From assembly GCA_023246985.1 (NCBI GenBank), contig JAHFHJ010000010.1:12106-19726 (forward strand): a stretch of DNA of 7,621 bases. Direction: 5' to 3'. Made by a program: the position numbers and the translations under genes. The notes below the pieces were generated by a model. The model was given only the letters and a program-made list of their open reading frames with translations, had not been told where the DNA came from and searched no databases. Source of the stretch: Candidatus Omnitrophota bacterium (GTDB lineage Bacteria > Omnitrophota > Omnitrophia > Omnitrophales > Aquincolibacteriaceae). Of the stretch, positions 1 through 5,580 are shown in pieces (position 1 is the stretch's first letter; each line of letters begins with the position of its first letter).

Positions 1-348
1 ATCATCATCCGCGTGACGCTGGTTTTGATCCTGACGCTTATGATCGTCGGGTCTTACGGAGTGATTTTTCTTCACCGCGTAGCCGGTCCCGTTTTCCGGT
101 TCCGCCAGACCCTTCTGAGAATAAATCGCGGGGAACTTCCCAACGATATCAAAATCCGCGAGGGAGATTTTTTTCACGATATGACGCAGGACATCAATAT
201 TATTTTGAAGCGTCTTCGCGGGGAGCAGGAAAAACTGGCGGATCTTAAGAGAAAACTGGGCGATATCCAGCGCACCGCCCTGCCCGAGGATATCCGCCGT
301 AAGGTCGACGAAATGAAAGCGGTCCTGGATTCCTTCTCAAAGATCTAA
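1..348 (+). CDS. HAMP-domain membrane protein, C-terminal part (5' end outside window)
   Basis: The reading frame is open from base 1 (four codons precede a GTG at 13) to TAA at 346-348, so the true start lies upstream. The visible part opens with a hydrophobic transmembrane helix (VTLVLILTLMIVGSYGVIFL). A HAMP-like segment follows: HRVAGPVFRFRQTL, then INRGELP, then the IREGDFFHDM stretch and an INIILKRL second helix. The end is charged and coiled-coil-like (about the last 45 residues), with no kinase, cyclase or chemotaxis-signalling domain. HAMP domains pass signals from a membrane or periplasmic sensor to a cytoplasmic output. Because this protein stops right after the HAMP and coiled coil, it is either a short HAMP protein acting through a partner or a simple membrane scaffold. 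The HAMP call is made by eye from the GP...R pattern and the G-E-L and R-x-G-D positions. The specific role is unknown. Confidence 0.72.
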   Translation: MIIRVTLVLILTLMIVGSYGVIFLHRVAGPVFRFRQTLLRINRGELPNDIKIREGDFFHDMTQDINIILKRLRGEQEKLADLKRKLGDIQRTALPEDIRRKVDEMKAVLDSFSKI

Positions 349-421
349 GGATTCGACTCCCTTGAAATCGGAAGTGGCTCATTTCAATGGTGGCGCGCCG
401 CGGCCGTGAAACCATGGGCTC

Positions 422-450
422 CATAACCTGTTTTAATATAATGAGTTATG
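422..450. promoter_or_regulatory. Possible operator-like inverted repeat with internal TATAAT
   Basis: CATAAC (422-427) and GTTATG (445-450) form a 6-base inverted repeat around a 17-base AT-rich centre, which contains a perfect TATAAT at 437-442. No good -35 box sits 16-18 bases upstream of that TATAAT. The rest of the 349-541 gap shows no gene and no convincing terminator for the upstream gene; a nine-T run at 523-531 has only a 4-base stem before it. The repeat may be a regulator site or chance. Confidence 0.2.
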
Positions 451-541
451 AAAATATCCACAAAAAGTCACGCCCAAGGCTCTTGAAAGATTTTCCGGGG
501 CCACACAACTAAACCCGCCGAATTTTTTTTTGTTGCGCCCC

Positions 542-570
542 TTGTCTTTATCTTTTTAAAAGGGTATACT
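542..570 (+). promoter_or_regulatory. Sigma70-like promoter of the secreted protein gene
   Basis: A -35 element TTGTCT (542-547) is separated by exactly 17 bases from a -10 element TATACT (565-570), which match the consensus at 4/6 and 5/6 positions. A start near 577 would give a leader of about 45 bases. That leader contains the ribosome binding site AAAGGAG (606-612), 10 bases before the ATG at 623. An AT-rich run at 521-531 just upstream could act as an UP-like element. Confidence 0.65.
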
Positions 571-622
571 TCGTTCTGACCCTCGCCAAGAAGTATCATT
601 TCACGAAAGGAGTAACACTCAA

Positions 623-1237
623 ATGAAGAAGTTTAACGTCAGTTTGACATTAGCGCTCGTCGCGTTGATGGTGGTTGGTTTTGGAGCCGCCATGGCGCAT
701 GCGGCAAAGACTGCCACTCCGAACGAGCTCGTGATCGCGGATTTTGACACCGGGGACAAGCCGAACAATATCGGCGGTGATTTCGGGGGATGGGACAAGG
801 ATCCGAATGACGAGTCCCAGGGAACCCAGATGTCTTTCGATACGGATGACAGCCAAGGAGACGCTTCCGGCTATTCGATTCGTCTCGATTATGACGTAGA
901 TTCTCCGAACCCGGCGTACAACGGTTTCTGGATGAAGCTAAACGGCGAGGATGCAACGGCTTACAACACCCTGAATTTCTTTGTCAAGGGTGATGCAAAG
1001 CTCGGCTACACCAAGCGTTTCAAGATCGAGCTCAAGGACATGACGAACAAGCCTTCCGCTTATATCGTGAGCGGCGTTACGGACCAGTGGCAGAAAATCT
1101 CGATCCCGTTCGAAAAGTTCCGTCGCATCGAGAACTGGAACTCTTTGAACGAATTCGTCGTCGTTTTCGACGACATCAACTCCAACCCGAAGACCGGCGG
1201 TATTTTGATCGACCAAGTGACGTTCTCGAGGCAATAA
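623..1237 (+). CDS. Secreted beta-sandwich protein, CBM11/galactose-binding-like
   Basis: This 204-residue protein starts with a clear Sec signal peptide: KK at positions 3-4, a hydrophobic core at about 8-23 and an AHA cleavage site near residue 27, leaving about 177 mature residues outside the cytoplasm. The mature part opens with LVIADFDTGDKPNNIGG. It is acidic and rich in Asp, Gly and Asn, and ends with GGILIDQVTFSRQ. The opening F-D-x-G segment, the middle LNFFVKGD strand, the WQKISIPFEKF strand and the final 'ID-x-V-x-F' strand are the pattern of CBM11/galactose-binding-like jelly-roll domains. No catalytic domain is attached. Such domains bind polysaccharide, but no ligand can be named from sequence. 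It has its own promoter, a good ribosome binding site and a strong terminator, so it is probably a well-expressed single-gene unit. The fold assignment is moderate; secretion is firm. Confidence 0.85.
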   Translation: MKKFNVSLTLALVALMVVGFGAAMAHAAKTATPNELVIADFDTGDKPNNIGGDFGGWDKDPNDESQGTQMSFDTDDSQGDASGYSIRLDYDVDSPNPAYNGFWMKLNGEDATAYNTLNFFVKGDAKLGYTKRFKIELKDMTNKPSAYIVSGVTDQWQKISIPFEKFRRIENWNSLNEFVVVFDDINSNPKTGGILIDQVTFSRQ

Positions 1238-1273
1238 TCGAGCCGTTATCGCAGGGAAGCTGTTTTTAAAAAG

Positions 1274-1314
1274 CCCCCGCATCCCGCCATCGGCGGAACG
1301 CGGGGGTTTTTTTT
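1274..1314 (+). terminator. Strong intrinsic terminator
   Basis: CCCCCGC (1274-1280) pairs with GCGGGGG (1300-1306). An inner stem of CCGCC (1284-1288) with GGCGG (1292-1296) closes a 3-base loop. Eight T residues follow at 1307-1314. An A-rich stretch before the stem (1268-1272) could let it work partly on the opposite strand. It lies 36 bases after the stop of the secreted protein gene. Confidence 0.93.
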
Positions 1315-1320
1315 ATATCC

Positions 1321-1353
1321 CGCCCATGGAGAAACTGAGTTTCTCCATGGGCG
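1321..1353. repeat. Perfect 33-base palindrome (16-base arms, 1-base centre)
   Basis: The arm CGCCCATGGAGAAACT (1321-1336) is followed by a single G (1337) and its exact reverse complement (1338-1353). There is no T run after it, and a proper terminator already sits 7 bases upstream, so termination is not the obvious role. It lies between two transcription units. It could be a dispersed palindromic (REP-like) repeat, a regulator or nuclease site, or an RNA-processing hairpin. Confidence 0.85.
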
Positions 1354-1382
1354 CCTCCCCGTATCTCGCCGCGCTTTCGAGG

Positions 1383-1411
1383 TTAAAAGACCCCCGGTTT
1401 CGGCCGATAAT
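1383..1411 (+). promoter_or_regulatory. Candidate promoter of the SRPBCC-AAR gene
   Basis: TTAAAA (1383-1388) and GATAAT (1406-1411) are spaced by 17 bases, matching the -35 and -10 consensus at 4/6 and 5/6. A start near 1418 would leave a very short leader holding GGGAG (1424-1428), 6 bases before the ATG at 1435. The gene needs a promoter because a strong terminator lies upstream, but the -35 match is modest. Confidence 0.4.
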
Positions 1412-1434
1412 CCTGAAGCAGATGGGAGACTCTG

Positions 1435-3003
1435 ATGGAACCGTCACAAAATGAATTCCTCGTTCGGACCCGCCGCGTTTTATGTGCCCGGCGCTGGCAG
1501 GTTTTCCGGATGCTTCTCAGGACCGAAGAATACCCGTTTTTTCTTCCCCAGATCAGGGAAAGCCGCCTTATTGAGCGGACCAAACGCCACGCCCGCACCC
1601 ATTGGAAAGTGGACCTCGAGAACATCCCGTTCACCTGGGACGAGGAGGCGACTTTTGATTTCAGGAATTTTCTTATCCGGTTTCGGGCCGTCGCGGGAGA
1701 CCTTGAAAAATTCGAGGGGACCTGGAAACTGACGGAACTGCCCTCCGGAGATACCGAGATTGCCTGTGAAGCCGTGATCAAGCTAGGCATTCCGGTGTTC
1801 GAGGCCGTGGCGGGAGAGATCGTCGCGGAAAAAGTCCGGCGTTTTTTTGATGCTCTTCTTGAGGCCTTCGAGGAGGAACTGGTCCGGCGGCGCTACCACG
1901 GAGCGGGGAATCGTTCCCTCAAGCGAATCTCGGGGTTCGGCGTGATCGGTCATCCGTACAATCTCCAGCATCTTGCCCATTTTTTTGAGACCCACGAGCG
2001 CGGCCGCGCGATTCGTTCGCGGGAATTCCTCGCGAAGATCTTTGAACTAACGCCGTCGTTTGAAGCCGACGCGATCAAAGAATTCCGCGACTCAAACGGC
2101 AAGACCGTCAACGGTTCTATTATTATCTGCAACATCATCCCGGACATGCTGGACCTGGATATTGCCAGGGTGGTCGATAAGGTCGTGGACGCCTGCAAAC
2201 TTGCCGAGCGCCGCGGTTTCGGGATCGTCGCGCTGGGCGGCTTTACGTCGATCGCCGGCGAACGCTGCGGCGATGATTTTCTCAAAAGAATCCACATCCC
2301 CGTGACGACCGGTAATACCTTCACGGCGGCGCTTGCGCTGGAGCAGGTCCAGAATGCCGCGCGTCTGATGGAACTCGATCTTGGGAAGGCAAACGTCACC
2401 ATTCTCGGCGGGGCCGGGGACATTGGGAGCGCCTGCGCGCGCGGTTTGGCCGATAAAGTCGGCACGATCACGGTCACAAGCCTCACGGGAAAGAGTTTTC
2501 GGTGGATCAAACAGGTGATCGCGGCCTCCGGAAAGGCCAAGGTCCGGACCAGTCTCAACAATCGCGTCGCGGTCCGGAAGGCCGATATTGTCATCGCGGC
2601 GGCAAGCGCCCACCAATCGATTATCGACGTCCGGGATCTCAAACCGGGGGCCATTGTTTGCGACATCGGTTATCCGAAAAATATTTCCTATTCCGAAAGT
2701 GATCGCCGGGACATCCTTGTCTTTTCGGGCGGGATCTGCGAGATGCCGTGTGAATTCCAAAGCGCGTTCGATCACGGTCTGCCGACGGAAAAAGTTCTTT
2801 ATGGGTGCTTTGCCGAGGCCATCGTTCTGGCGCTCGAGGAACGCTTTGAGCGTTTTTCCTGGGGAAAAGGGAACATTACGAAGCAGAAAATGGCGGAGAT
2901 CCTCGGGATGGCGGCTCGACACGGGTTCCGGCCCGCCCCGTTCTTTTGGGGGTCTCGCCTGATGAGCGATGACGAGGTCCGCGCCGTCGCGGTCAAGGCA
3001 TGA
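1435..3003 (+). CDS. SRPBCC domain fused to long-chain acyl-ACP reductase (AAR-like)
   Basis: This 522-residue protein has two parts. Residues 1 to about 152 look like a RatA/COQ10-type SRPBCC (START-like) domain: an EEYPFFLPQI motif at 31-40, alternating strands, then a long C-terminal helix at about 122-152. This fold makes a hydrophobic ligand pocket. Residues 165-501 follow the cyanobacterial fatty-aldehyde-forming acyl-ACP reductase along its whole length: FGVIGHPYNL (168-177), ALGGFTSI (266-273), TTGNTFTA (291-298), the NADPH-binding loop GGAGDIGS (325-332), GYPKN (412-416), YGCFAEA (456-462) and FSWGKGNITKQKM (474-486). Cys458 aligns with the catalytic cysteine (Cys294) of the Synechococcus enzyme. 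The expected reaction is acyl-ACP plus NADPH to fatty aldehyde, ACP and NADP+. A 'shikimate dehydrogenase' label would be a misannotation caused by the Rossmann fold. The cyanobacterial enzyme is about 340 residues, so the N-terminal domain is extra. It may deliver or hold the acyl chain (inference). The ATG at 1435 is chosen for GGGAG 6 bases upstream. No aldehyde-deformylating oxygenase lies in the window. Confidence 0.88.
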   Translation: MEPSQNEFLVRTRRVLCARRWQVFRMLLRTEEYPFFLPQIRESRLIERTKRHARTHWKVDLENIPFTWDEEATFDFRNFLIRFRAVAGDLEKFEGTWKLTELPSGDTEIACEAVIKLGIPVFEAVAGEIVAEKVRRFFDALLEAFEEELVRRRYHGAGNRSLKRISGFGVIGHPYNLQHLAHFFETHERGRAIRSREFLAKIFELTPSFEADAIKEFRDSNGKTVNGSIIICNIIPDMLDLDIARVVDKVVDACKLAERRGFGIVALGGFTSIAGERCGDDFLKRIHIPVTTGNTFTAALALEQVQNAARLMELDLGKANVTILGGAGDIGSACARGLADKVGTITVTSLTGKSFRWIKQVIAASGKAKVRTSLNNRVAVRKADIVIAAASAHQSIIDVRDLKPGAIVCDIGYPKNISYSESDRRDILVFSGGICEMPCEFQSAFDHGLPTEKVLYGCFAEAIVLALEERFERFSWGKGNITKQKMAEILGMAARHGFRPAPFFWGSRLMSDDEVRAVAVKA

Positions 3004-3067
3004 AAACACGCGCGACCGGAGGCCGTTGGGCGGGGCCCGACGGGTTTCCACGCAAAACATCGCCCCC

Positions 3068-5251
3068 ATGATGCAATTCAACGGGTACTCGATACCGGCC
3101 GGCGTGACCGGGATCCTGATGTTCCTCACCGGACTTTTCATTTATCTTCAGAATCGCCGTTCTCCGGTCAATATCTCTTTCTTTCTGATCTGTCTTTGCG
3201 GAATCTTCTGGCTGGTCGGGATCGCGGCAGTCTATGCCACGGTCGATCCCGGACCGGCGCTTACGATCTACCGGCGGGTGAGTTTTCTCGGAGTGGTTTT
3301 TATCGGGACGTGTATTTATTATTTTTCCGTTCTCTGGCTCGGCCGCTACGAGAGACAGCGGTGGATCGTGAGGCTTTTTTTCGCGAGCGGGTTTTTGTTC
3401 TATGGGGTCGGGCTTGTGTCCCCGGCGAGTTTCCCCGGGATCTACCGTTATTTTTGGGGATATTATCCGAAGTATGGTCCCGTGAACCGGTGGTTTCTCG
3501 TTTTCTTTTTTGCGGCCCTCGCGGCCTCATTTTATAACTTCATCACCGCCTACCGGAACGAACCTCCGGGCCTCCGCAAAAAGCAGATCGGGCTGATCAC
3601 GATGGCCTTTATCGTCGCCTTTTTCGGATCGTCGGATTTTCTCTCAAAACTGATCTATTACCCGGTCTACCCGCTCGGGTCCCTCTGCGTTTTCTTCTGG
3701 ATCCTGATCGTGGCGTACGCGATCATCCGCTACAAAGCCATGGATATCGAGACGGTCATCCACAAGACCCTCATGTGGCTTATCACGACGCTTGTGGCGG
3801 TTGCGCCGTTTGCCGCGTTCCTCTACGGGACCCAACGTCTCCGGAGCCCGTCGTCCGCAGGGGCTTTGACGCTCTATGACCTCGCCGTCGCGATCGCCTT
3901 TTATTTCTATTTTCGGTCCCTCCAGCCCCGGCTGGATCATCTGTTCCAGCGCCAGCGCAGGAACCTGCACGCGATCATGACGAAATTTTCCCAGGAACTC
4001 GTACATCTCAAGAACCTTCGCGACCTTCTCCAAAGTTTTGCCCGCATGCTCCGCCGCCAGCTCTATGTCCGCCGCCTTTCGGTTTTTCTGCTGGATGAGA
4101 AGAACGGCGAATATATCCCGGCCATCGCCAAGGGCCTGCGGAACCTGAAGCCGATCGCGCAAGGGCATCCTTTTCTGGCCTGGTTGGCGCAAAAGGACGC
4201 GGTCGTTATGGGAAATCTTGTCGGCGCGGACCCGGAAGTGGAAACATTCAAAACCGAGCTCGATGAGTTTTTCAGCGCGACGCAGGGCATGGTCGCCGTG
4301 CCGCTCGTCCTGGACGGCAAAATGATCGGGGTGGTCAGTCTCGGCCGCAAGGCAAACCTGAAGCCCTACCGGCCCAATGAAGTGCAGTTCTTCACCCGGC
4401 TCAAGATCCCGATGACGATCGCGTTCTCGAATTCGATGCGGTTTGAGAATATCAACGAACTCTATACCCAGGTCCGTAAAATGAGCGAAGAGCTTCATCG
4501 CTGGAACGTGGAGCTGGAGCGCCGCGTGGAGGACCGGACGCGGGAGCTGGTGAAGACGCAGGACCAGCTGGTCCAGGCCGAGAAGCTCGCGACGCTCGGA
4601 ACGCTCGCCGGCGGCGTGGCGCATGAGATCAACAACCCGCTCACGGCCGTGCTGACGAACGCGCAGATCCTCAAGATGACGGCCGCCGAGGACGTGAAGG
4701 AGTCGCTGGATCTGATCGAGGAAGGCGCGAAGCGGTGCCAGGGCATCGTGCAGAAACTCATGAAATACGCCCGCAAGACCGAAGAGGAGACGCCGCACAA
4801 GCCCGTGGATTTGAAGGATGTGGTAAAAGAGACCTTCGCGCTGCTCGGATTCCAGTTCCAGCAGGAGAATATCGAAGTGGAGATGAAACTCGGGGAAGTG
4901 CCGTCCGTTCGAGGAATCACGGGCGAGCTGGAGCAAGTGCTCACGAATCTTCTTGTGAACGCGCGCGACGCGATCAAAGAAGCCGGCGGAAAAGGGAAGA
5001 TCGTGATCGAAACCCGTCAGACCCAAGACGGCGCGGTCGAGCTTGGGGTCACGGATAACGGCGTCGGTATTCCCAAAGAAAATCAGAAAAAGATCTTTGA
5101 TCCGTTTTTCACCACCAAGGACGTCGGCTCCGGCACCGGCTTGGGACTTGCCGTCAGTTTCGGCATCCTCAAGCGTCACAACGCCTCCATTTCAGTGGTC
5201 AGCGAATCCGGTAAAGGCGCGGCCTTTATCATTAAATTTCCGGCGGCGTAG
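3068..5251 (+). CDS. Sensor histidine kinase, 7TM-type membrane region, GAF, HisKA, HATPase
   Basis: This is a 727-residue kinase when started at ATG 3068. The frame also allows ATG 2969, inside the upstream gene, but that adds 33 polar residues without family character; neither start has a good ribosome binding site. Residues 1 to about 298 hold about eight or nine membrane helices. The first part resembles the 7TM histidine-kinase N-terminal region (GLFIYLQNRRSPVN, later ILIVAYAIIRYKAMDIETV). A GAF-like domain covers about 305-460 and a coiled coil about 465-505. The HisKA H-box GGVAHEINNPL carries phospho-acceptor His519. The HATPase has N-box NLLVNARDA (Asn631), G1 DNGVGIP (from 663), an FDPFFTTK F-box and GSGTGLGLA. 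All catalytic motifs are intact. The order resembles PrsK-like kinases, but no PEP-CTERM genes are seen. It begins 64 bases after the reductase, so they are probably co-transcribed. No response regulator is nearby; the signal is unknown. Confidence 0.9.
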   Translation: MMQFNGYSIPAGVTGILMFLTGLFIYLQNRRSPVNISFFLICLCGIFWLVGIAAVYATVDPGPALTIYRRVSFLGVVFIGTCIYYFSVLWLGRYERQRWIVRLFFASGFLFYGVGLVSPASFPGIYRYFWGYYPKYGPVNRWFLVFFFAALAASFYNFITAYRNEPPGLRKKQIGLITMAFIVAFFGSSDFLSKLIYYPVYPLGSLCVFFWILIVAYAIIRYKAMDIETVIHKTLMWLITTLVAVAPFAAFLYGTQRLRSPSSAGALTLYDLAVAIAFYFYFRSLQPRLDHLFQRQRRNLHAIMTKFSQELVHLKNLRDLLQSFARMLRRQLYVRRLSVFLLDEKNGEYIPAIAKGLRNLKPIAQGHPFLAWLAQKDAVVMGNLVGADPEVETFKTELDEFFSATQGMVAVPLVLDGKMIGVVSLGRKANLKPYRPNEVQFFTRLKIPMTIAFSNSMRFENINELYTQVRKMSEELHRWNVELERRVEDRTRELVKTQDQLVQAEKLATLGTLAGGVAHEINNPLTAVLTNAQILKMTAAEDVKESLDLIEEGAKRCQGIVQKLMKYARKTEEETPHKPVDLKDVVKETFALLGFQFQQENIEVEMKLGEVPSVRGITGELEQVLTNLLVNARDAIKEAGGKGKIVIETRQTQDGAVELGVTDNGVGIPKENQKKIFDPFFTTKDVGSGTGLGLAVSFGILKRHNASISVVSESGKGAAFIIKFPAA

Positions 5252-5292
5252 GGCTTCACACAAAAAGGAGCCGCGGATTTTCCGGTTTGCAG

Positions 5293-5328
5293 AAAAAAAG
5301 GGGGTCAGTCGCCCTTTCTTCGAAAGGG
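5293..5328. repeat. Half-decayed palindromic repeat
   Basis: Seven A residues and GGGGG (5293-5304) lead into TCAGTCG, then a perfect hairpin: CCCTTTC (5312-5318), loop TTC, GAAAGGG (5322-5328). The hairpin top is symmetric, but the partner for the GGGGGTCAGTCG arm is missing after 5328, as if the right half were lost. GGGGTCAGTC (5301-5310) matches GGGGACAGTC of the repeat at 6826-6886 in 9 of 10 bases. The two may belong to the same or related repeat families. Confidence 0.5.
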
Positions 5329-5337
5329 AATCAAGCC

Positions 5338-5384
5338 GGAAAAACGGGGTCGAGCGTCTTTTTTACAAAAGAGGAAAAACGGGG
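5338..5384 (+). repeat. 12-base direct repeat
   Basis: GGAAAAACGGGG occurs at 5338-5349 and again, exactly, at 5373-5384, 35 bases apart. A small hairpin lies between them: TCTTTT (5357-5362) with AAAAGA (5367-5372). It sits between the half palindrome and the nuclease remnant, in what looks like insertion or deletion debris. It could be a short duplication left by a lost element. Confidence 0.45.
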
Positions 5385-5397
5385 AACGCAAGCCAAA

Positions 5398-5532
5398 TCC
5401 TCCGAAGTAGTTCTCATCAAAACTGCCCAGTCCGACAAGTGCGACCGCTACTGGGCCGATATTTTCGCGGACGAAGAGTGCGTGAACCAAAAACTGATTG
5501 AGCGGGGCCTCGCGGCCATCGTCGGAGAATGA
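5398..5532 (+). pseudogene. Staphylococcal-nuclease-like (SNase) C-terminal remnant
   Basis: The frame ending at TGA 5530-5532 encodes about 44 residues that fit the C-terminal part of SNase/thermonuclease domains: IKTAQSDKCDRYWADIF, then ADEECVNQKLIERGLAAIV. The S. aureus enzyme has TDKYGRGLAYIYADGKMVNE in the same place, so DK, the Arg equivalent to catalytic Arg87, AD, VN and GLA all line up. The N-terminal half, with the calcium-binding aspartates and the other catalytic residues, is absent. The open frame runs upstream to a TTG at 5287 (81 codons), but those codons are low-complexity and cover repeat sequence. AAAAAGGAG at 5262-5270 is too far (16 bases) from that TTG to be convincing. 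It is most likely a truncated relic with its front replaced by repeats. A short expressed protein cannot be excluded. The rest of 5252-5580 shows no gene. Confidence 0.6.
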
Positions 5533-5580
5533 AAATAGCGCGCTCCGTAAAACCGTAACGCGCCTCAAAGGATCAACAAC

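Noticed and set aside
495..531. Possible terminator for the HAMP protein gene (T run at 523-531)
   Set aside because: The only stem before the nine T residues is 4 bases (CGGG with CCCG) around a 14-base loop, too weak to call.
1435..3003. Shikimate dehydrogenase as the product of the reductase gene
   Set aside because: The similarity is limited to the Rossmann-fold NADP-binding region. The motifs before and after it, including YGCFAEA and the FSWG segment, are those of the acyl-ACP reductase family.
2969..3067. Upstream ATG extending the first kinase by 33 residues
   Set aside because: The extra residues are polar, Arg-rich and unlike a kinase N-terminus, and the start lies inside the reductase gene with no suitable ribosome binding site. 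The membrane region begins just after ATG 3068.
2092..3141. Minus-strand open frame of 349 codons
   Set aside because: It lies mostly opposite the acyl-ACP reductase gene, which carries clear family motifs. No domain and no start signal were seen for the antisense frame.
3644..5179. Long minus-strand open frame of 511 codons
   Set aside because: It lies wholly opposite the kinase at 3068-5251, whose motifs are intact. The translation is rich in His, Arg and Leu, with no recognisable domain, as expected of an antisense shadow in GC-rich DNA.
5043..5501. Plus-strand frame of 152 codons running past the end of the first kinase
   Set aside because: Most of it is an out-of-frame reading of the kinase C-terminus and then of repeat sequence, and it reads the nuclease relic in the wrong frame.
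5538..5563. GCGCG...CGCGC inverted repeat and doubled CCGTAA upstream of the second kinase
   Set aside because: It is five bases of simple alternating sequence with a 16-base loop. This is easily chance in GC-rich DNA, and no T run or promoter is linked to it.
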